Positions 19,636-29,131 of a stretch of 64,000 nt of DNA are shown here, piece after piece. The DNA comes from Mycobacterium sp. D16Q13 (GTDB taxonomy: Bacteria; Actinomycetota; Actinomycetes; Mycobacteriales; Mycobacteriaceae): the NCBI RefSeq assembly GCF_002013375.1, contig NZ_MAEW01000020.1:62001-126000 (forward strand), in the 5' to 3' direction. Every line of letters begins with the position of its first letter. Positions within the stretch are counted from its first letter, which is position 1. The notes under the pieces were generated by a model. It saw only the letters and a list, made by a program, of their open reading frames with translations, made no database searches and had not been told where the DNA came from. A program made the translations under genes and the position numbers.

Positions 19636-20315
19636 TGCGCTGGGCGCCAATCATTTTGCTTAGTATGTCGGTGCTGTTTACCTCGTGCACCCATGCGGTC
19701 GCGGGTGACGCCGCCGCGCCCGCCAAGCCGGAGAAGCTCTACCCGGTGTTACCACCGAGGCAGGCCGACCTCGAAGATCGCCTGCTGTCGGCATCGGATA
19801 TTCGTGCGGCAGTGGGCCTTCCGGAGGTCAAGACCATCCCGCCGCTTGACACGGTGCTCTCGACGGCGAACACCGTGTCCGATTGTGCGTACGGATACTC
19901 CCTGGCCACACGGCAGCAGTACCTGAGCTTCAGCGCGGCACGCATCCAGGCGTACTCCGAGACCGTCGGAGGGGTGCGCAGGCACACCATCGGCACCGCG
20001 CTCATCGCGTTCGAGACCGCCAGTTCGGCGAGCCAGCAGTTCGAGCAGTTTGCCCAGCGCATGTCCAGATGCGATGGAGTGCATGGCTCTACCGCGGTTG
20101 CCGGTGTCCAGGAGAGCTGGACGCTCAGCATCGTGCACAGCGGTCAGGACGAGGTGAACTGGACGCGCACCACCGACCGCTCACCGTGGTCGTGCCGTCT
20201 GGTGGCGCGACAGCGCGCGAACTACGTCGCCTCGGTGATGTTCTGCCGACTAGACCCCAACGACGATAAGACCGAAGCGCTGTTCACGTTGTTGCTGGAC
20301 AAGCTCGCTCGGTGA
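19635..20315 (+). CDS. PknH_C-like sensor-domain lipoprotein
   Basis: The 226-residue protein has a lipoprotein signal (LFTSC, cysteine near residue 18). Its extracytoplasmic domain is of the type found on the sensor part of the Ser/Thr kinase PknH. Paired cysteines (DCAYGYS, SRCDGV, WSCRLV, MFCRLD) probably form two disulfides. It overlaps the frameshifted paralogue upstream by one base (TAATG), so the two arose by tandem duplication. The ligand is unknown. Confidence 0.7.
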   Translation: MRWAPIILLSMSVLFTSCTHAVAGDAAAPAKPEKLYPVLPPRQADLEDRLLSASDIRAAVGLPEVKTIPPLDTVLSTANTVSDCAYGYSLATRQQYLSFSAARIQAYSETVGGVRRHTIGTALIAFETASSASQQFEQFAQRMSRCDGVHGSTAVAGVQESWTLSIVHSGQDEVNWTRTTDRSPWSCRLVARQRANYVASVMFCRLDPNDDKTEALFTLLLDKLAR

Positions 20316-20353
20316 CCGATCGCAGCAGCCCTTGCGTTATCGGTGTCGCGTCT

Positions 20354-20377
20354 TTAATGTATCGATCGCCACATTAA
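20354..20377. promoter_or_regulatory. Candidate TetR operator (7+10+7 inverted repeat)
   Basis: TTAATGT at 20354-20360 and ACATTAA at 20371-20377 are perfect inverted arms around a ten-base spacer. The site lies just before the start of the SDR gene that heads an operon containing its own TetR regulator. Size and place fit autoregulation by that protein. Confidence 0.6.
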
Positions 20378-20391
20378 TGGAGGAGGCTCGA

Positions 20392-21129
20392 ATGCTGCAG
20401 GACAAGGTCGTCGTCGTCACCGGCGGAAGCCGCGGATTGGGGCGAGCGATGGTGCAGGCATTCGCGGCCCATGGCGCCGATGTGGTGATCGCGAGCCGCA
20501 AGATCGACTCCTGTAACAAGCTGGCCGCCAAGGTGGAAGCTGAGCATGGACGCCGCGCGCTCCCGGTGGCCTGCAATGTCAGCTCCTGGGAACAATGCGA
20601 TGAGCTGGTCGAGACCGTGTACCGCGAATTCGGCCGCGTGGACGTATTGGTCAACAACGCGGGGCTGTCCCCGCTGTACCCCAGCCTGGATCAGGTGTCG
20701 GAAGCGTTGTTCGACAAGGTGATCGGGGTCAACCTGAAGGGCCCGTTCCGGCTGTCGGCGTCGATTGCCACCAAGATGGCGGCAGGTGCGGGCGGTTCGA
20801 TCATCAACATCAGCTCGATCGAAGCGGTGCGGCCCGACGCCACCGCCCTGCCGTACGCGGCGGCCAAGGCCGGTTTGAATGCCCTGACCCTCGGGCTGTC
20901 GCACACTTTCGGGCCGGCCGTACGCGCCAACACGATTCAGTGCGGGCTGTTCAATACCGATATCGCGGCGGCCTGGCCGGAGGGGTTCGCTGAGGCGCTC
21001 ATTCCGAGCATTCCGTTGCGCCGCGTGGGGGAACCGGAGGACATCGTCGGCGCGGCACTGTATCTCGCGAGCGAAGCCTCGGCCTACTGCACGGGAACGA
21101 CCATTCGCCTGGACGGCGGCATCTTGTGA
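20392..21129 (+). CDS. Short-chain dehydrogenase/reductase
   Basis: From ATG at 20392, behind a GGAGGA site, this is 245 residues with TGGSRGLG, NNAGLSPLYP, a serine in NISSIEA and YAAAK, all in the classical SDR order. Downstream come a TetR regulator (GTGA overlap), an acyl-CoA dehydrogenase and an APH-like kinase in one tightly packed unit. It probably oxidises a hydroxyacyl-CoA or alcohol intermediate of the same pathway. An in-frame ATG at 20377 is the alternative start. Confidence 0.85.
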   Translation: MLQDKVVVVTGGSRGLGRAMVQAFAAHGADVVIASRKIDSCNKLAAKVEAEHGRRALPVACNVSSWEQCDELVETVYREFGRVDVLVNNAGLSPLYPSLDQVSEALFDKVIGVNLKGPFRLSASIATKMAAGAGGSIINISSIEAVRPDATALPYAAAKAGLNALTLGLSHTFGPAVRANTIQCGLFNTDIAAAWPEGFAEALIPSIPLRRVGEPEDIVGAALYLASEASAYCTGTTIRLDGGIL

Positions 21130-21779
21130 CGGAGGCCGGCGCCAAACCGCGGCGAGGCCGGCCTCCCGCGTCCGACGGTGATGCGGCGGCGACCCGTCGG
21201 CGGATCATGGATGTGGCAACAGAGCTGTTTGCAGACAAGGGATTTCACGCTACGGGTGTCGCAGAGATTGGTTCGGCGGCGGGCGTACGCGGTGGTGCGC
21301 TGTACTATCACATTGGATCAAAAGAGGAACTTCTCTGGGAGATCCTGCGCAGCTACATCGACGAGATGCTCACCGAGGCTGCCCATATCGCGGGTATGAA
21401 TACCCCGCCGGCCAAGCGCCTGCGCACGCTGATCGGCTCCTACGTCATCCTCATCGTCAAGTACCGCAAGCAGGTCGCCATACAGGTCCGTGACGGTTCC
21501 GCGCTGACCGGTGAGCGTGCCGCGGAACTACAGGAACTACGTGACGAGTTGCAGCGCTGCTGGCAGCGCGTCCTCGACGAGGGTCACGAGGCCGGGGTGT
21601 TTCGCACGTCCGATCACCTGATCACCAATGCGATCCTCGGGATGCTCAACATGGTGGCGGTCTGGTATCGCGCCGACGGCAAGAGCCCGGCACAGATCGC
21701 CAAGCGCATCGCCGACATGGTCTTGGACGGTGTCCAGATGAACCGTCTCGTTGAATCCGAACCGACAGGAAGTGACTGA
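21126..21779 (+). CDS. TetR family transcriptional regulator
   Basis: The 217 residues have an N-terminal helix-turn-helix (TRRRIMDVATELFADKGFHATGVAEIGSAAGVRGGALYYHIGSKEELL) and a helical ligand domain typical of FadR/KstR-like TetR proteins. The GTG start overlaps the SDR stop by four bases. It is encoded inside the operon it probably represses, with a candidate operator at 20354-20377. The ligand is probably an acyl-CoA of the pathway. Confidence 0.85.
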   Translation: MTEAGAKPRRGRPPASDGDAAATRRRIMDVATELFADKGFHATGVAEIGSAAGVRGGALYYHIGSKEELLWEILRSYIDEMLTEAAHIAGMNTPPAKRLRTLIGSYVILIVKYRKQVAIQVRDGSALTGERAAELQELRDELQRCWQRVLDEGHEAGVFRTSDHLITNAILGMLNMVAVWYRADGKSPAQIAKRIADMVLDGVQMNRLVESEPTGSD

Positions 21780-21780
21780 C

Positions 21781-23070
21781 ATGGCATGGGATTTCGAAAC
21801 CGACCCCGAGTACCAGGAGCTGCTGGACTGGGCCGAGGAGTTCGTCCGCACGGAGGTTGAACCACTCGACTACGTGTTCCCCAATCCGTACGACAAGTCG
21901 GACAAAGAAGCCATGGACTACGTACGCCCGCTCAAGGAAGAGGTCAAGCGGCGCGGCCTGTGGGCCTGCCACCTCGGGCCCGAACTGGGCGGCCCGGGCT
22001 TTGGGCAGCTCAAGCTGGCGCTTCTCAATGAGATCCTGGGCAGGTCGGTCTGGGCGCCTTCGATATTCGGATGTCAGGCACCCGACACCGGCAACGCGGA
22101 GATCCTCGCGCACTACGGTACTGAAGCTCAGAAGGCCACGTATCTGCAGCCGCTGATGGACGGTGATATCGGCTCCTGTTACGTCATGACCGAGCCGCAG
22201 GGCGGATCCGATCCGACGCTGTTCAAGACCACCGCGGTGCGCGACGGTGACGAGTGGATCCTGAACGGGGAGAAGTGGTTCAACTCCGAAGCGCGGCACG
22301 CGGCCTTCTGGATCGTCATGGCCGTCACCAACCCGGACGTCAGTCCGTACCAGGGCATGTCCATGTTCATCGTCGACCCGAACGCCCCCGGAGTCGAGAT
22401 CGTCAGAAACATCACCGTGCACGGGTTCAGCGAGGACGAGGCATATACCCGCTTCACCAACGCCCGGATTCCCGCCGAGAACATGCTGGGCGCCGAGGGT
22501 GCCGCGTTCGTGATCGCCCAGACCCGTCTGGGTGGAGGTCGCGTGCACCATGCCATGCGGACGGTGGCCCAGGTGCGCAAGGCATTCGACATGATGTGTC
22601 AGCGCGTCATCAGCCGGGAGGCGCGTGGCGGCACCATCGCCAAATTGCAGATGACGCAGGAGCGCATCGCCGACAGCTGGATCGAGATGGAATCGTTCCG
22701 TCTGCTGGTGCTCCGCACCGCCTGGCTGATCGACAAGCACCAGGACTATCTGAAGGTGCGTAAGGACATCGCGGCGATCAAGGCCGCCATGCCGAAGGTC
22801 ATGCACGATGTCGCCCAGCGCGCCCTGCATCTGCACGGCTCGCTCGGGGTGTCCGAGGAGATGCCGCTGGCCAAGATGTTCTTGTACTCGGAGGTGATGG
22901 GTCTGGTCGACGGCCCAACCGAGGTGCACAAGGTAACCATCGCCAAGGAGGTCCTCAAGGATTACACCCCGTATGAGGGGCTGTTCCCGCCGAGCCACAT
23001 CCCGGCGCTGACGGAGAAGGCGCGGGCGCATGTGGCGGCTCGGCTCGAGCACCGGGTGGGCAATCTGTAA
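21781..23070 (+). CDS. Acyl-CoA dehydrogenase (FadE-type)
   Basis: About 429 residues start at ATG 21781. The N-terminal domain has WACHLGPELGGPGFGQLKLALLNE. The FAD/substrate core has YVMTEPQGGSDPTLFKT and WILNGEKWFNSEARHA. The C-terminal helical domain has QRALHLHGSLGVSEEMPLAKMF. This subtype is the one that pairs with APH-like kinases (ACAD10/11 and FadE36 partners). The stop overlaps the kinase start (TAATG), so both are probably made together. Confidence 0.88.
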   Translation: MAWDFETDPEYQELLDWAEEFVRTEVEPLDYVFPNPYDKSDKEAMDYVRPLKEEVKRRGLWACHLGPELGGPGFGQLKLALLNEILGRSVWAPSIFGCQAPDTGNAEILAHYGTEAQKATYLQPLMDGDIGSCYVMTEPQGGSDPTLFKTTAVRDGDEWILNGEKWFNSEARHAAFWIVMAVTNPDVSPYQGMSMFIVDPNAPGVEIVRNITVHGFSEDEAYTRFTNARIPAENMLGAEGAAFVIAQTRLGGGRVHHAMRTVAQVRKAFDMMCQRVISREARGGTIAKLQMTQERIADSWIEMESFRLLVLRTAWLIDKHQDYLKVRKDIAAIKAAMPKVMHDVAQRALHLHGSLGVSEEMPLAKMFLYSEVMGLVDGPTEVHKVTIAKEVLKDYTPYEGLFPPSHIPALTEKARAHVAARLEHRVGNL

Positions 23071-24119
23071 TGGCCGCACCGCAGCATGTAGATCCGAAAA
23101 GCGTTGATTTCGACATTGTTTCGCGCTGGATGGACGAGCAGAGGCTCCCCGCGGGCGAGGTTGCGGATGTCTCCGCGATCACGGGGGGCACGCAGAACAT
23201 CATGGTGCGGTTCACCCGGGGTGGCCGCGAGTACGTGTTGCGGCGACCACCCAAGCATCTGCGTGAGGCTAGCAACAATGTGATCCGTCGCGAGGCGAGA
23301 TTGTTGGGAGCCATACGTGGGCAAGGAGTTCCGGCACCGGAGCTCATCGCGGCCTGCGTCGACGAGACGGTGCTGGGTGGCGCGGTCTTCTACCTGATGG
23401 AGCCGGTCGACGGCTTCAACGCCTCGGTTACCCTGCCGGAGTTGCACGCCGGTAGAGCGGATATCCGGCATCAGATGGGATTGGAGGCTGTCGGCGGCAT
23501 CGCTGCGCTGGGCGCACTGGACTACCAGACGCTGGGACTGGACGGCTACGGAAATCCCGACTGCTTCCTGGAGCGCCAGGTGCCGCGCTGGCTCAAGGAA
23601 CTCGACTCGTATGCCAAGCACGAGGGATATCCGGGTCCGGATATTCCGGGCCTGCGGTCCGTCGCGGATTGGCTTGAGCAGCACCGTCCGTCGCAGTGGA
23701 AGCCGGGAATCATGCACGGGGATTTCCACCTGGCCAACATGATGTTCCGCAATGACGGCCCGCAGTTGGCGGCCATCGTGGATTGGGAAATGTCGACCAT
23801 CGGCGATCCGCTGCTGGATTTGGGGTGGCTGCTGGCGACCTGGCCGTCCGAGACCGACGATGCGTCACTGGGCGGGGCACTCGTGCAGGCCGGGAACTTG
23901 CCCACGCCCGAGGAACTCGTCGCGCACTATGCCGAACGCACGGATCGCGATCTGAGCGCGATGGACTGGTACACGGTGCTGGCCTGCTTCAAGCTAGGCA
24001 TCATCCTGGAGGGTACGCATGCTCGTGCCTACGCTGGGAAAGCACCTGTGGCGGTGGGTGATTACCTCCACAGCCTGACTTTGCAGCTGTTCAGGCGGGC
24101 GATGGCAATTACCGGGTGA
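23070..24119 (+). CDS. APH-like phosphotransferase (ACAD10/11 kinase-domain family)
   Basis: The 349-residue kinase fold has an N-lobe ISAITGGTQNIMVRFTRGGREYVLRRPP-like glycine-rich loop and lysine region, the Brenner motif HGDFHLANMMF and the metal-binding IVDWEMSTIGDPLLDLGWLL. These proteins are the bacterial counterparts of the kinase domain of ACAD10/11, which phosphorylates 4-hydroxyacyl-CoA before dehydration by the dehydrogenase partner. That function is inferred from the family and neighbour. The end overlaps the convergent permease gene by 11 bases. Confidence 0.8.
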   Translation: MAAPQHVDPKSVDFDIVSRWMDEQRLPAGEVADVSAITGGTQNIMVRFTRGGREYVLRRPPKHLREASNNVIRREARLLGAIRGQGVPAPELIAACVDETVLGGAVFYLMEPVDGFNASVTLPELHAGRADIRHQMGLEAVGGIAALGALDYQTLGLDGYGNPDCFLERQVPRWLKELDSYAKHEGYPGPDIPGLRSVADWLEQHRPSQWKPGIMHGDFHLANMMFRNDGPQLAAIVDWEMSTIGDPLLDLGWLLATWPSETDDASLGGALVQAGNLPTPEELVAHYAERTDRDLSAMDWYTVLACFKLGIILEGTHARAYAGKAPVAVGDYLHSLTLQLFRRAMAITG

Positions 24120-25497
24120 CCGGTTCCTCGGGTGACGGGTCGCGGCGCCGGGTCAGGCGCAGCACCACGAAGGCGATCAGGATCACCGCCCAGGACAGCA
24201 GGCTGGCCCACAGCTGCGACCGGGTGCCGTCCTGAAAGCCCATGGCGACCAGAATCGCCACGATGGCACCGGCGGTGAGAATCGTCAACACCGGGTAGCC
24301 CCACATCTTGACGATCAGCTTCTCCGGAGGCGTGCGGGGCCTGAGCACCAGCTGTGATATCGCAATCATGAAGTACACAAAGAGGATTACCGCGCCGGAG
24401 GAATTGAGCAGGAACAGGAATACGGTGTCCTCGGCGACGTATGCCAGGATCACGCAGACGAATCCGATGAACGAGGACGCCAGGATGGCGTGCACGGGAA
24501 CACCGCGAGAATTGACGCGTAGCCAGCTGCGTGGCGCCTCGCCCCGTCCCGCCAACACGAAGAGCATGCGGGAGGCGGTATACATCGCCGAGTTGAGACA
24601 GGACAGTACGGCGGTGAGCACCACGATCCGCATGATGTTGTCGGCGTGCGAAATCCCCATGGTCTTGAATGCGGTGACGAAGGGAGAGGTGCCCAGGGTC
24701 GGGCTATCCCACGGCACGATCACCGCGATAAGGAAGATTGATCCCACAAAGAAGAGCCCAATTCGGTAGATGACCGAGTTGGTGGCCCTGCTGATGGCCC
24801 GCGCGGGGTCCTTGGATTCGGCAGCGGCAATGGTGGCAATTTCCGGGCCGACCATGGAGAACACGACGACCACGATGGCGGAGAAGATCGCACCGGTGCC
24901 GTTCGGTGCGAACCCGCCCTTGGTGAGGTTAGAGAAGTCCATCTGCCTATCCGGCCACCAGCCCACGACGAACATGGTGCCGAGGACCAGAAACGCGATG
25001 ATGGCAAGCACTTTCACGCTCGCAAACCAGTATTCGAATTCGCCATAGGAGCGCACCGAGAAAAGGTTGGTGGCGGTCATGGCCACCATGAGGACTAGTG
25101 CGATGAGCCACAGGGGAGTATCCGGCCACCAATCTTGGACGATCTTGCCGCCGGCCACCGCCTCGAACCCGACGACGATCACCCAGAAGTACCAGTAGAG
25201 CCAGCCGACCGAGAATCCGGCCCAATCACCGAGTGCGCGGCGGCTGTAGTCGGCGAAGGAGCCGGTCGACGGATTCGCCACGGCCATCTCGCCGAGCATG
25301 CGCATCACCAGCACGATGAGCACTCCGGTAATGGCGTAGGTGAGGAAGGCAGCCGGTCCGGCGGCCTTGATGGTCGCACCTGACCCGACGAACAGACCGG
25401 CGCCGATCACGCCGCCGATCGCGATCATCGTCAGGTGGCGCTTCTGCAGCGAGTGCTGCAGACCGCCGCCGTCGGGCGTTTCCGCCGTGGTGCCCAT
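24109..25497 (-). CDS. Amino-acid permease (AAT/GABA-permease type)
   Basis: The 462-residue APC-superfamily transporter has about twelve membrane segments. The hallmark GGVIGAGLFVGSGATIKAAGPAA is near residue 28, and GEMAVANPSTGSFADYSRRALG follows. The best family fit is the GABA/aromatic amino-acid permease group; the substrate is uncertain. It is divergent from the F420-type oxidoreductase and not obviously linked to the convergent kinase operon. Confidence 0.85.
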   Translation of the reverse strand: MGTTAETPDGGGLQHSLQKRHLTMIAIGGVIGAGLFVGSGATIKAAGPAAFLTYAITGVLIVLVMRMLGEMAVANPSTGSFADYSRRALGDWAGFSVGWLYWYFWVIVVGFEAVAGGKIVQDWWPDTPLWLIALVLMVAMTATNLFSVRSYGEFEYWFASVKVLAIIAFLVLGTMFVVGWWPDRQMDFSNLTKGGFAPNGTGAIFSAIVVVVFSMVGPEIATIAAAESKDPARAISRATNSVIYRIGLFFVGSIFLIAVIVPWDSPTLGTSPFVTAFKTMGISHADNIMRIVVLTAVLSCLNSAMYTASRMLFVLAGRGEAPRSWLRVNSRGVPVHAILASSFIGFVCVILAYVAEDTVFLFLLNSSGAVILFVYFMIAISQLVLRPRTPPEKLIVKMWGYPVLTILTAGAIVAILVAMGFQDGTRSQLWASLLSWAVILIAFVVLRLTRRRDPSPEEPVTR

Positions 25498-25594
25498 GGG
25501 GTGTCTCCTTCAGCCGGGTAGGTCGATGTTGCACCCCGTAACCAGATCGTGCAGCGCGTTGCCAGGAATTTCGTTGGGCGGCGGGAGGTTCCTG

Positions 25595-26434
25595 GTGGTC
25601 GTGAAGCACTTTGGTATCTCCACCTCATCGGCCGACAGATACGTGAGTCCGGACGCGATCGCCCGCGCGGTGGAGGAGCGCGGATTCGATTGGCTGTTGT
25701 TCGATGACCACTCGTACTTCCCGATGGACACACCCGATGAGATCGATGCGGAGTTTCGTGCCCGGCTTCCGTTGATCCGGGACCTTCCCGTGGTGCTGGC
25801 CTACGCGGCCGCGGCCACCGAACGGCTTGTGATCGGCTCGGGGGTTGCGCTGCTACCTCAGCGCGATGTCCTGCACACCGCCAAGGCGTGGGCGACTCTG
25901 GCGACGTTGTCTGGTGGCCGTGCGGTGCTCGGAGTCGGTGTCGGGTGGAATCTGGGCGAGCTGCGCAACCATGGCACCGACCCGAAGGTGCGCGGTGCGA
26001 AACTTGACGAGCAGGTGGTTGCCCTAAAGCTGCTGTGGACCGATGAGGTGGCTGAGTTCCACGGAGAGCATGTCGATTTCGGGCCCGTCGCAGCGAGTCC
26101 GCGTCCGGAATCGCCGCTCCCGATCTATGTCGGTGGTCCGAGCCCGGCGGCACAACGACGCACGGTGCGGCTCGGTGATGGCTGGTTGCCCTACGCGGCG
26201 ACGTCGACACCCGATGATGTGCGCGAGGCGCGCCGTCTGTTCGCCGAGCATGGTCGCGCGGACCTGCCCGTGAGCGTGAGTGGCACGGCCGGGGACGAGC
26301 GTGTTGCCGCAGCGTATTTGGCGGCCGGTGTGGATCGGGTGCTGTTTCACCTTGATCCGCGAAGTGAGACAGAAACGCTGGTGGAGCTCGACAGGCTCAC
26401 CGTGATCGCGAATCGATTGCGCGCCAACATATAA
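25595..26434 (+). CDS. LLM-class F420-dependent oxidoreductase
   Basis: From GTG at 25595, seven bases after GGGAGG, this is 279 residues of the luciferase-like TIM barrel. Segments include VKHFGISTSSADRYVSPDAIARAVEERGFDWLLFDDHS, GSGVALLPQRDVLHTAKAWATL, SGGRAVLGVGVGWN and PLPIYVGGPSPAA. Members of this TIGR03619-like group use F420H2. The substrate is unknown. The frame is open further upstream across the permease start, but the ribosome binding site decides for 25595. Confidence 0.82.
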   Translation: MVVKHFGISTSSADRYVSPDAIARAVEERGFDWLLFDDHSYFPMDTPDEIDAEFRARLPLIRDLPVVLAYAAAATERLVIGSGVALLPQRDVLHTAKAWATLATLSGGRAVLGVGVGWNLGELRNHGTDPKVRGAKLDEQVVALKLLWTDEVAEFHGEHVDFGPVAASPRPESPLPIYVGGPSPAAQRRTVRLGDGWLPYAATSTPDDVREARRLFAEHGRADLPVSVSGTAGDERVAAAYLAAGVDRVLFHLDPRSETETLVELDRLTVIANRLRANI

Positions 26435-26435
26435 A

Positions 26436-26469
26436 CAGGGAGGGCATACCGTCGGGTATGCCCTCCCTG
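26436..26469. terminator. Bidirectional terminator hairpin
   Basis: CAGGGAGGGCATACC at 26436-26450 pairs perfectly with GGTATGCCCTCCCTG at 26455-26469 around a GTCG loop. It lies between the stops of two convergent genes, the oxidoreductase and ino1, and can serve both strands. Confidence 0.85.
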
Positions 26470-26489
26470 TTGAGGAGTACGGGGAGCGG

Positions 26490-27581
26490 TCAGCCCTCGA
26501 TGAACTGCTCCAGCTGGACGCGCGCGACATCGTCGGCGAGCTGCTTGGGCGGGCTCTTCATCAGGTAGGCAGAGGCCGGCAGGATCGGGCCACCGAGTCC
26601 ACGGTCCAGCGCGATCTTCGCGGCGCGCACCGCGTCGATGATGATGCCGGCCGAGTTGGGGGAATCCCAGACCTCAAGCTTGTACTCGAGGTTCAGCGGC
26701 ACGTCGCCGAAGGCGCGACCTTCCAGGCGGACGTAGGCCCACTTGCGATCATCGAGCCAGGCGACGTAGTCGGACGGGCCGATGTGCACGTTCTTGTCGT
26801 ACACCTTGTCGGCCAGCGAGCCGTTCAGGTTCGAGGTGACGGCCTGGGTCTTGGAGACCTTCTTGGACTCCAGACGCTCACGCTCGAGCATGTTCTTGAA
26901 GTCCATGTTGCCGCCGACGTTGAGCTGGTAGGTGCGGTCCAGGGTGACACCGCGATCCTCGAACAGCTTGGCCATCACCCGGTGGGTGATGGTGGCGCCC
27001 ACCTGGCTCTTGATGTCATCGCCCACGATCGGCACACCGGCGTCCTCGAACTTCTTGGCCCACACCGGGTCCGAGGCGATGAACACCGGCAGCGCGTTGA
27101 CGAACGCCACCTTGGCGTCGATGGCGCACTGTGCGTAGAACTTGTCGGCCTCTTCCGAGCCCACCGGCAGGTAGGAGACGAGGACGTCAACGTCGTTGTC
27201 CTTGAGTATCTTCACCACATCGACCGGATCGGCGTCGGAGACCTCGATGGTGTCGGCGTAGTACTTGCCGATGCCGTCCAGGGTGGGGCCGCGCTGCACG
27301 ATCACATCGGTCGGCGGCACGTCGGCGATCTTGATGGTGTTGTTCTCGGAGGCCGAGATGGCCTCGGAGAGATCGAAGCCCACCTTCTTGGCGTCCACGT
27401 CGAACGCGGCGACGAACTTCACGTCGCGCACGTGGTACTGGCCGAACTTGACGTGCATCAGACCCGGAACATTGGAGTTCTCGTCCGCATCCTGGTAATA
27501 CTGCACACCCTGGACCAGCGAGGACGCGCAGTTGCCGACGCCGACGATGGCTACCCGCACCTCAGATGTGTTGTTGGACAT
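26490..27581 (-). CDS. ino1: myo-Inositol-1-phosphate synthase
   Basis: From ATG at 27581, with AAAGGAG upstream, this is 363 residues. The N-terminal NAD site is [16 protein letters not shown]. Typical actinobacterial segments follow: [43 protein letters not shown] and [14 protein letters not shown]. It converts glucose-6-phosphate to inositol-1-phosphate, the precursor of mycothiol, PI and PIMs. It lies downstream of a PadR gene with about 29 bases between them, the Rv0047c-Rv0046c arrangement. Confidence 0.95.
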   Translation of the reverse strand: MSNNTSEVRVAIVGVGNCASSLVQGVQYYQDADENSNVPGLMHVKFGQYHVRDVKFVAAFDVDAKKVGFDLSEAISASENNTIKIADVPPTDVIVQRGPTLDGIGKYYADTIEVSDADPVDVVKILKDNDVDVLVSYLPVGSEEADKFYAQCAIDAKVAFVNALPVFIASDPVWAKKFEDAGVPIVGDDIKSQVGATITHRVMAKLFEDRGVTLDRTYQLNVGGNMDFKNMLERERLESKKVSKTQAVTSNLNGSLADKVYDKNVHIGPSDYVAWLDDRKWAYVRLEGRAFGDVPLNLEYKLEVWDSPNSAGIIIDAVRAAKIALDRGLGGPILPASAYLMKSPPKQLADDVARVQLEQFIEG

Positions 27582-27610
27582 GGACGGTTCTCCTTTACCG
27601 ATGGACATAC

Positions 27611-28156
27611 TTAACGCTCCTCGACCCGTGCCTGCGCGGTGCGCTCGGCGGCGATCAAGTCGTTGAGCCACTTCACTTCTCGTTCACTGGATTCCAGGCC
27701 AAGCTGGTGCAACTGCTTTGTGTATCGGTCGAACGAACTGCTCGCCCGGGTAATGGCCTCGCGCAGACCTTCCCGGCGTTCCTCCACCTGACGACGACGG
27801 CCTTCGAGGATGCGCATCCGGGCCTCGGCCGGGGTGCGGTTGAAGAATGCCAGGTGCACACCGAAGCCGTCGTCGGTGTAGTTCTGTGGACCGGTGTCCG
27901 CCACCAGCTCGCTGAAGCGAGCGCGGCCCGCGGCCGTCATCTGATAGACCCGCTTGCCGCGAAGCAGCACCGTGGTGCCCGCGGGCGCGGAGTCCTCTGC
28001 GATAAGCCCGTCGGCCTGCATGCGGCGCAGGGCCGGGTACAGCGAGCCGTAGGAGAAGGCCCGAAAGGCGCCCAGTAGGCCCGTCAGGCGCTTGCGCAGC
28101 TCGTAGCCGTGCATGGGTGACTCAAGCAGCAGGCCCAGGATTGCCAGTTCCAACAT
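27611..28156 (-). CDS. PadR family transcriptional regulator
   Basis: From ATG at 28156, behind GGAGGTGA, this is 181 residues. The PadR winged helix reads [52 protein letters not shown] long C-terminal coiled-coil follows ([38 protein letters not shown]). It precedes ino1 and probably shares its transcript, as Rv0047c does. Control of inositol synthesis is plausible but inferred. Confidence 0.88.
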   Translation of the reverse strand: MLELAILGLLLESPMHGYELRKRLTGLLGAFRAFSYGSLYPALRRMQADGLIAEDSAPAGTTVLLRGKRVYQMTAAGRARFSELVADTGPQNYTDDGFGVHLAFFNRTPAEARMRILEGRRRQVEERREGLREAITRASSSFDRYTKQLHQLGLESSEREVKWLNDLIAAERTAQARVEER

Positions 28157-28257
28157 GAAGTCACCTCCCAACACCGTGTATGACGCCGGAGCATCTCTCG
28201 TGCACCGATCGCGCCATAGTATCGCCGCGATATATGCGGGCGCCACACGGGGGAGGG

Positions 28258-29103
28258 TTATCTCTCGGATGGATACATCGTCCGAATCGGCGTGCCGTCG
28301 GGATTGACGTAGATCGAGCCATTCTGGAACTCACCGCTCACCGAGATGTCGATCTGCACGGTGTCCGGCGGCGCGGTCTTATCCTCGCTCGGCTTGATGA
28401 AAAGGTAGGTGTTCTTGACCTCGCTGGCCTTGATGCCGAGGGTTTCGGGTGCGCCGCGCAGGATCCCGATGATGGTCTTCACATCAAACTTGCCGAGATC
28501 CACTACGTGGTCGGCATGCGACCCACTGTCGTCATCGGGGTGGTCCCACCCGCCCTCGTAGCGGTACCGCAGGGTGCGGCGCGGCTCGCGCGGATCGGGT
28601 CGGGTGAGCAGGGCGTACTCCCCGTAGATGTTCAGTTCGTACCCCGTGGTGTCGCCGAACTTTTGGCGCATCTGCTCGAACAGCCCGGTCAGACCGCCCA
28701 GCGACATCAACTGCCGCGGCGGCGTCAGCACGATCGGCGCCACGCCGTCGGGCTTGGCGCCCGGGTCTGATTGGAAGTCCAAAGGAGAGTTGGTGTTTCC
28801 GTACGCGCCCCAACCGACGAGAACACCCACCAGGATCAGCGCCGTGGCCACCCCGGCGGGGGCGTACCACCGCCGCCACCAGGGGCGTTGCGACCCCTGG
28901 AGGACGGGCATGCTCGCCGCGGACTTTGCGTTCTGCAGATCCGAGACGAGGGCGCTCAGCTGGCTCAGTGTGGAGGCGTTGGTGGCCGCAGCGACCCTTT
29001 CCCGGTGCTCCTCCATGGACAGCTGTCCGTCGCTCAGCGCATCGTCGAGCAGCTTGCAGGTGTCGTTGCGGTCGCTGTCCTTGGCCCGGGTGACTGTCGC
29101 CAT
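28258..29103 (-). CDS. DUF1707 membrane protein (copy 1)
   Basis: The 281 residues begin with a DUF1707 domain (RAKDSDRNDTCKLLDDALSDGQLSMEEHRERVAAATNASTLSQLSALVSDLQ). One transmembrane helix follows (APAGVATALILVGVLVGWGAYG), then an extracytoplasmic domain with TGLFEQMRQKFGDTTGYEL and GILRGAPETLGI. It corresponds to Rv0048c. The function is unknown. It is a paralogue of the next gene on the same strand and they were probably duplicated in place. Confidence 0.75.
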   Translation of the reverse strand: MATVTRAKDSDRNDTCKLLDDALSDGQLSMEEHRERVAAATNASTLSQLSALVSDLQNAKSAASMPVLQGSQRPWWRRWYAPAGVATALILVGVLVGWGAYGNTNSPLDFQSDPGAKPDGVAPIVLTPPRQLMSLGGLTGLFEQMRQKFGDTTGYELNIYGEYALLTRPDPREPRRTLRYRYEGGWDHPDDDSGSHADHVVDLGKFDVKTIIGILRGAPETLGIKASEVKNTYLFIKPSEDKTAPPDTVQIDISVSGEFQNGSIYVNPDGTPIRTMYPSER

Positions 29104-29131
29104 GCGAGGAATCGTAGAGCGATCTTGATGC

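Noticed and set aside
21646-23079. Long minus-strand frame of 477 residues
   Set aside because: It is antisense to the acyl-CoA dehydrogenase and has typical His/Arg/Gly shadow composition.
26436-26469. Insertion-sequence end
   Set aside because: It is a compact perfect hairpin between convergent stops, so it is a terminator.
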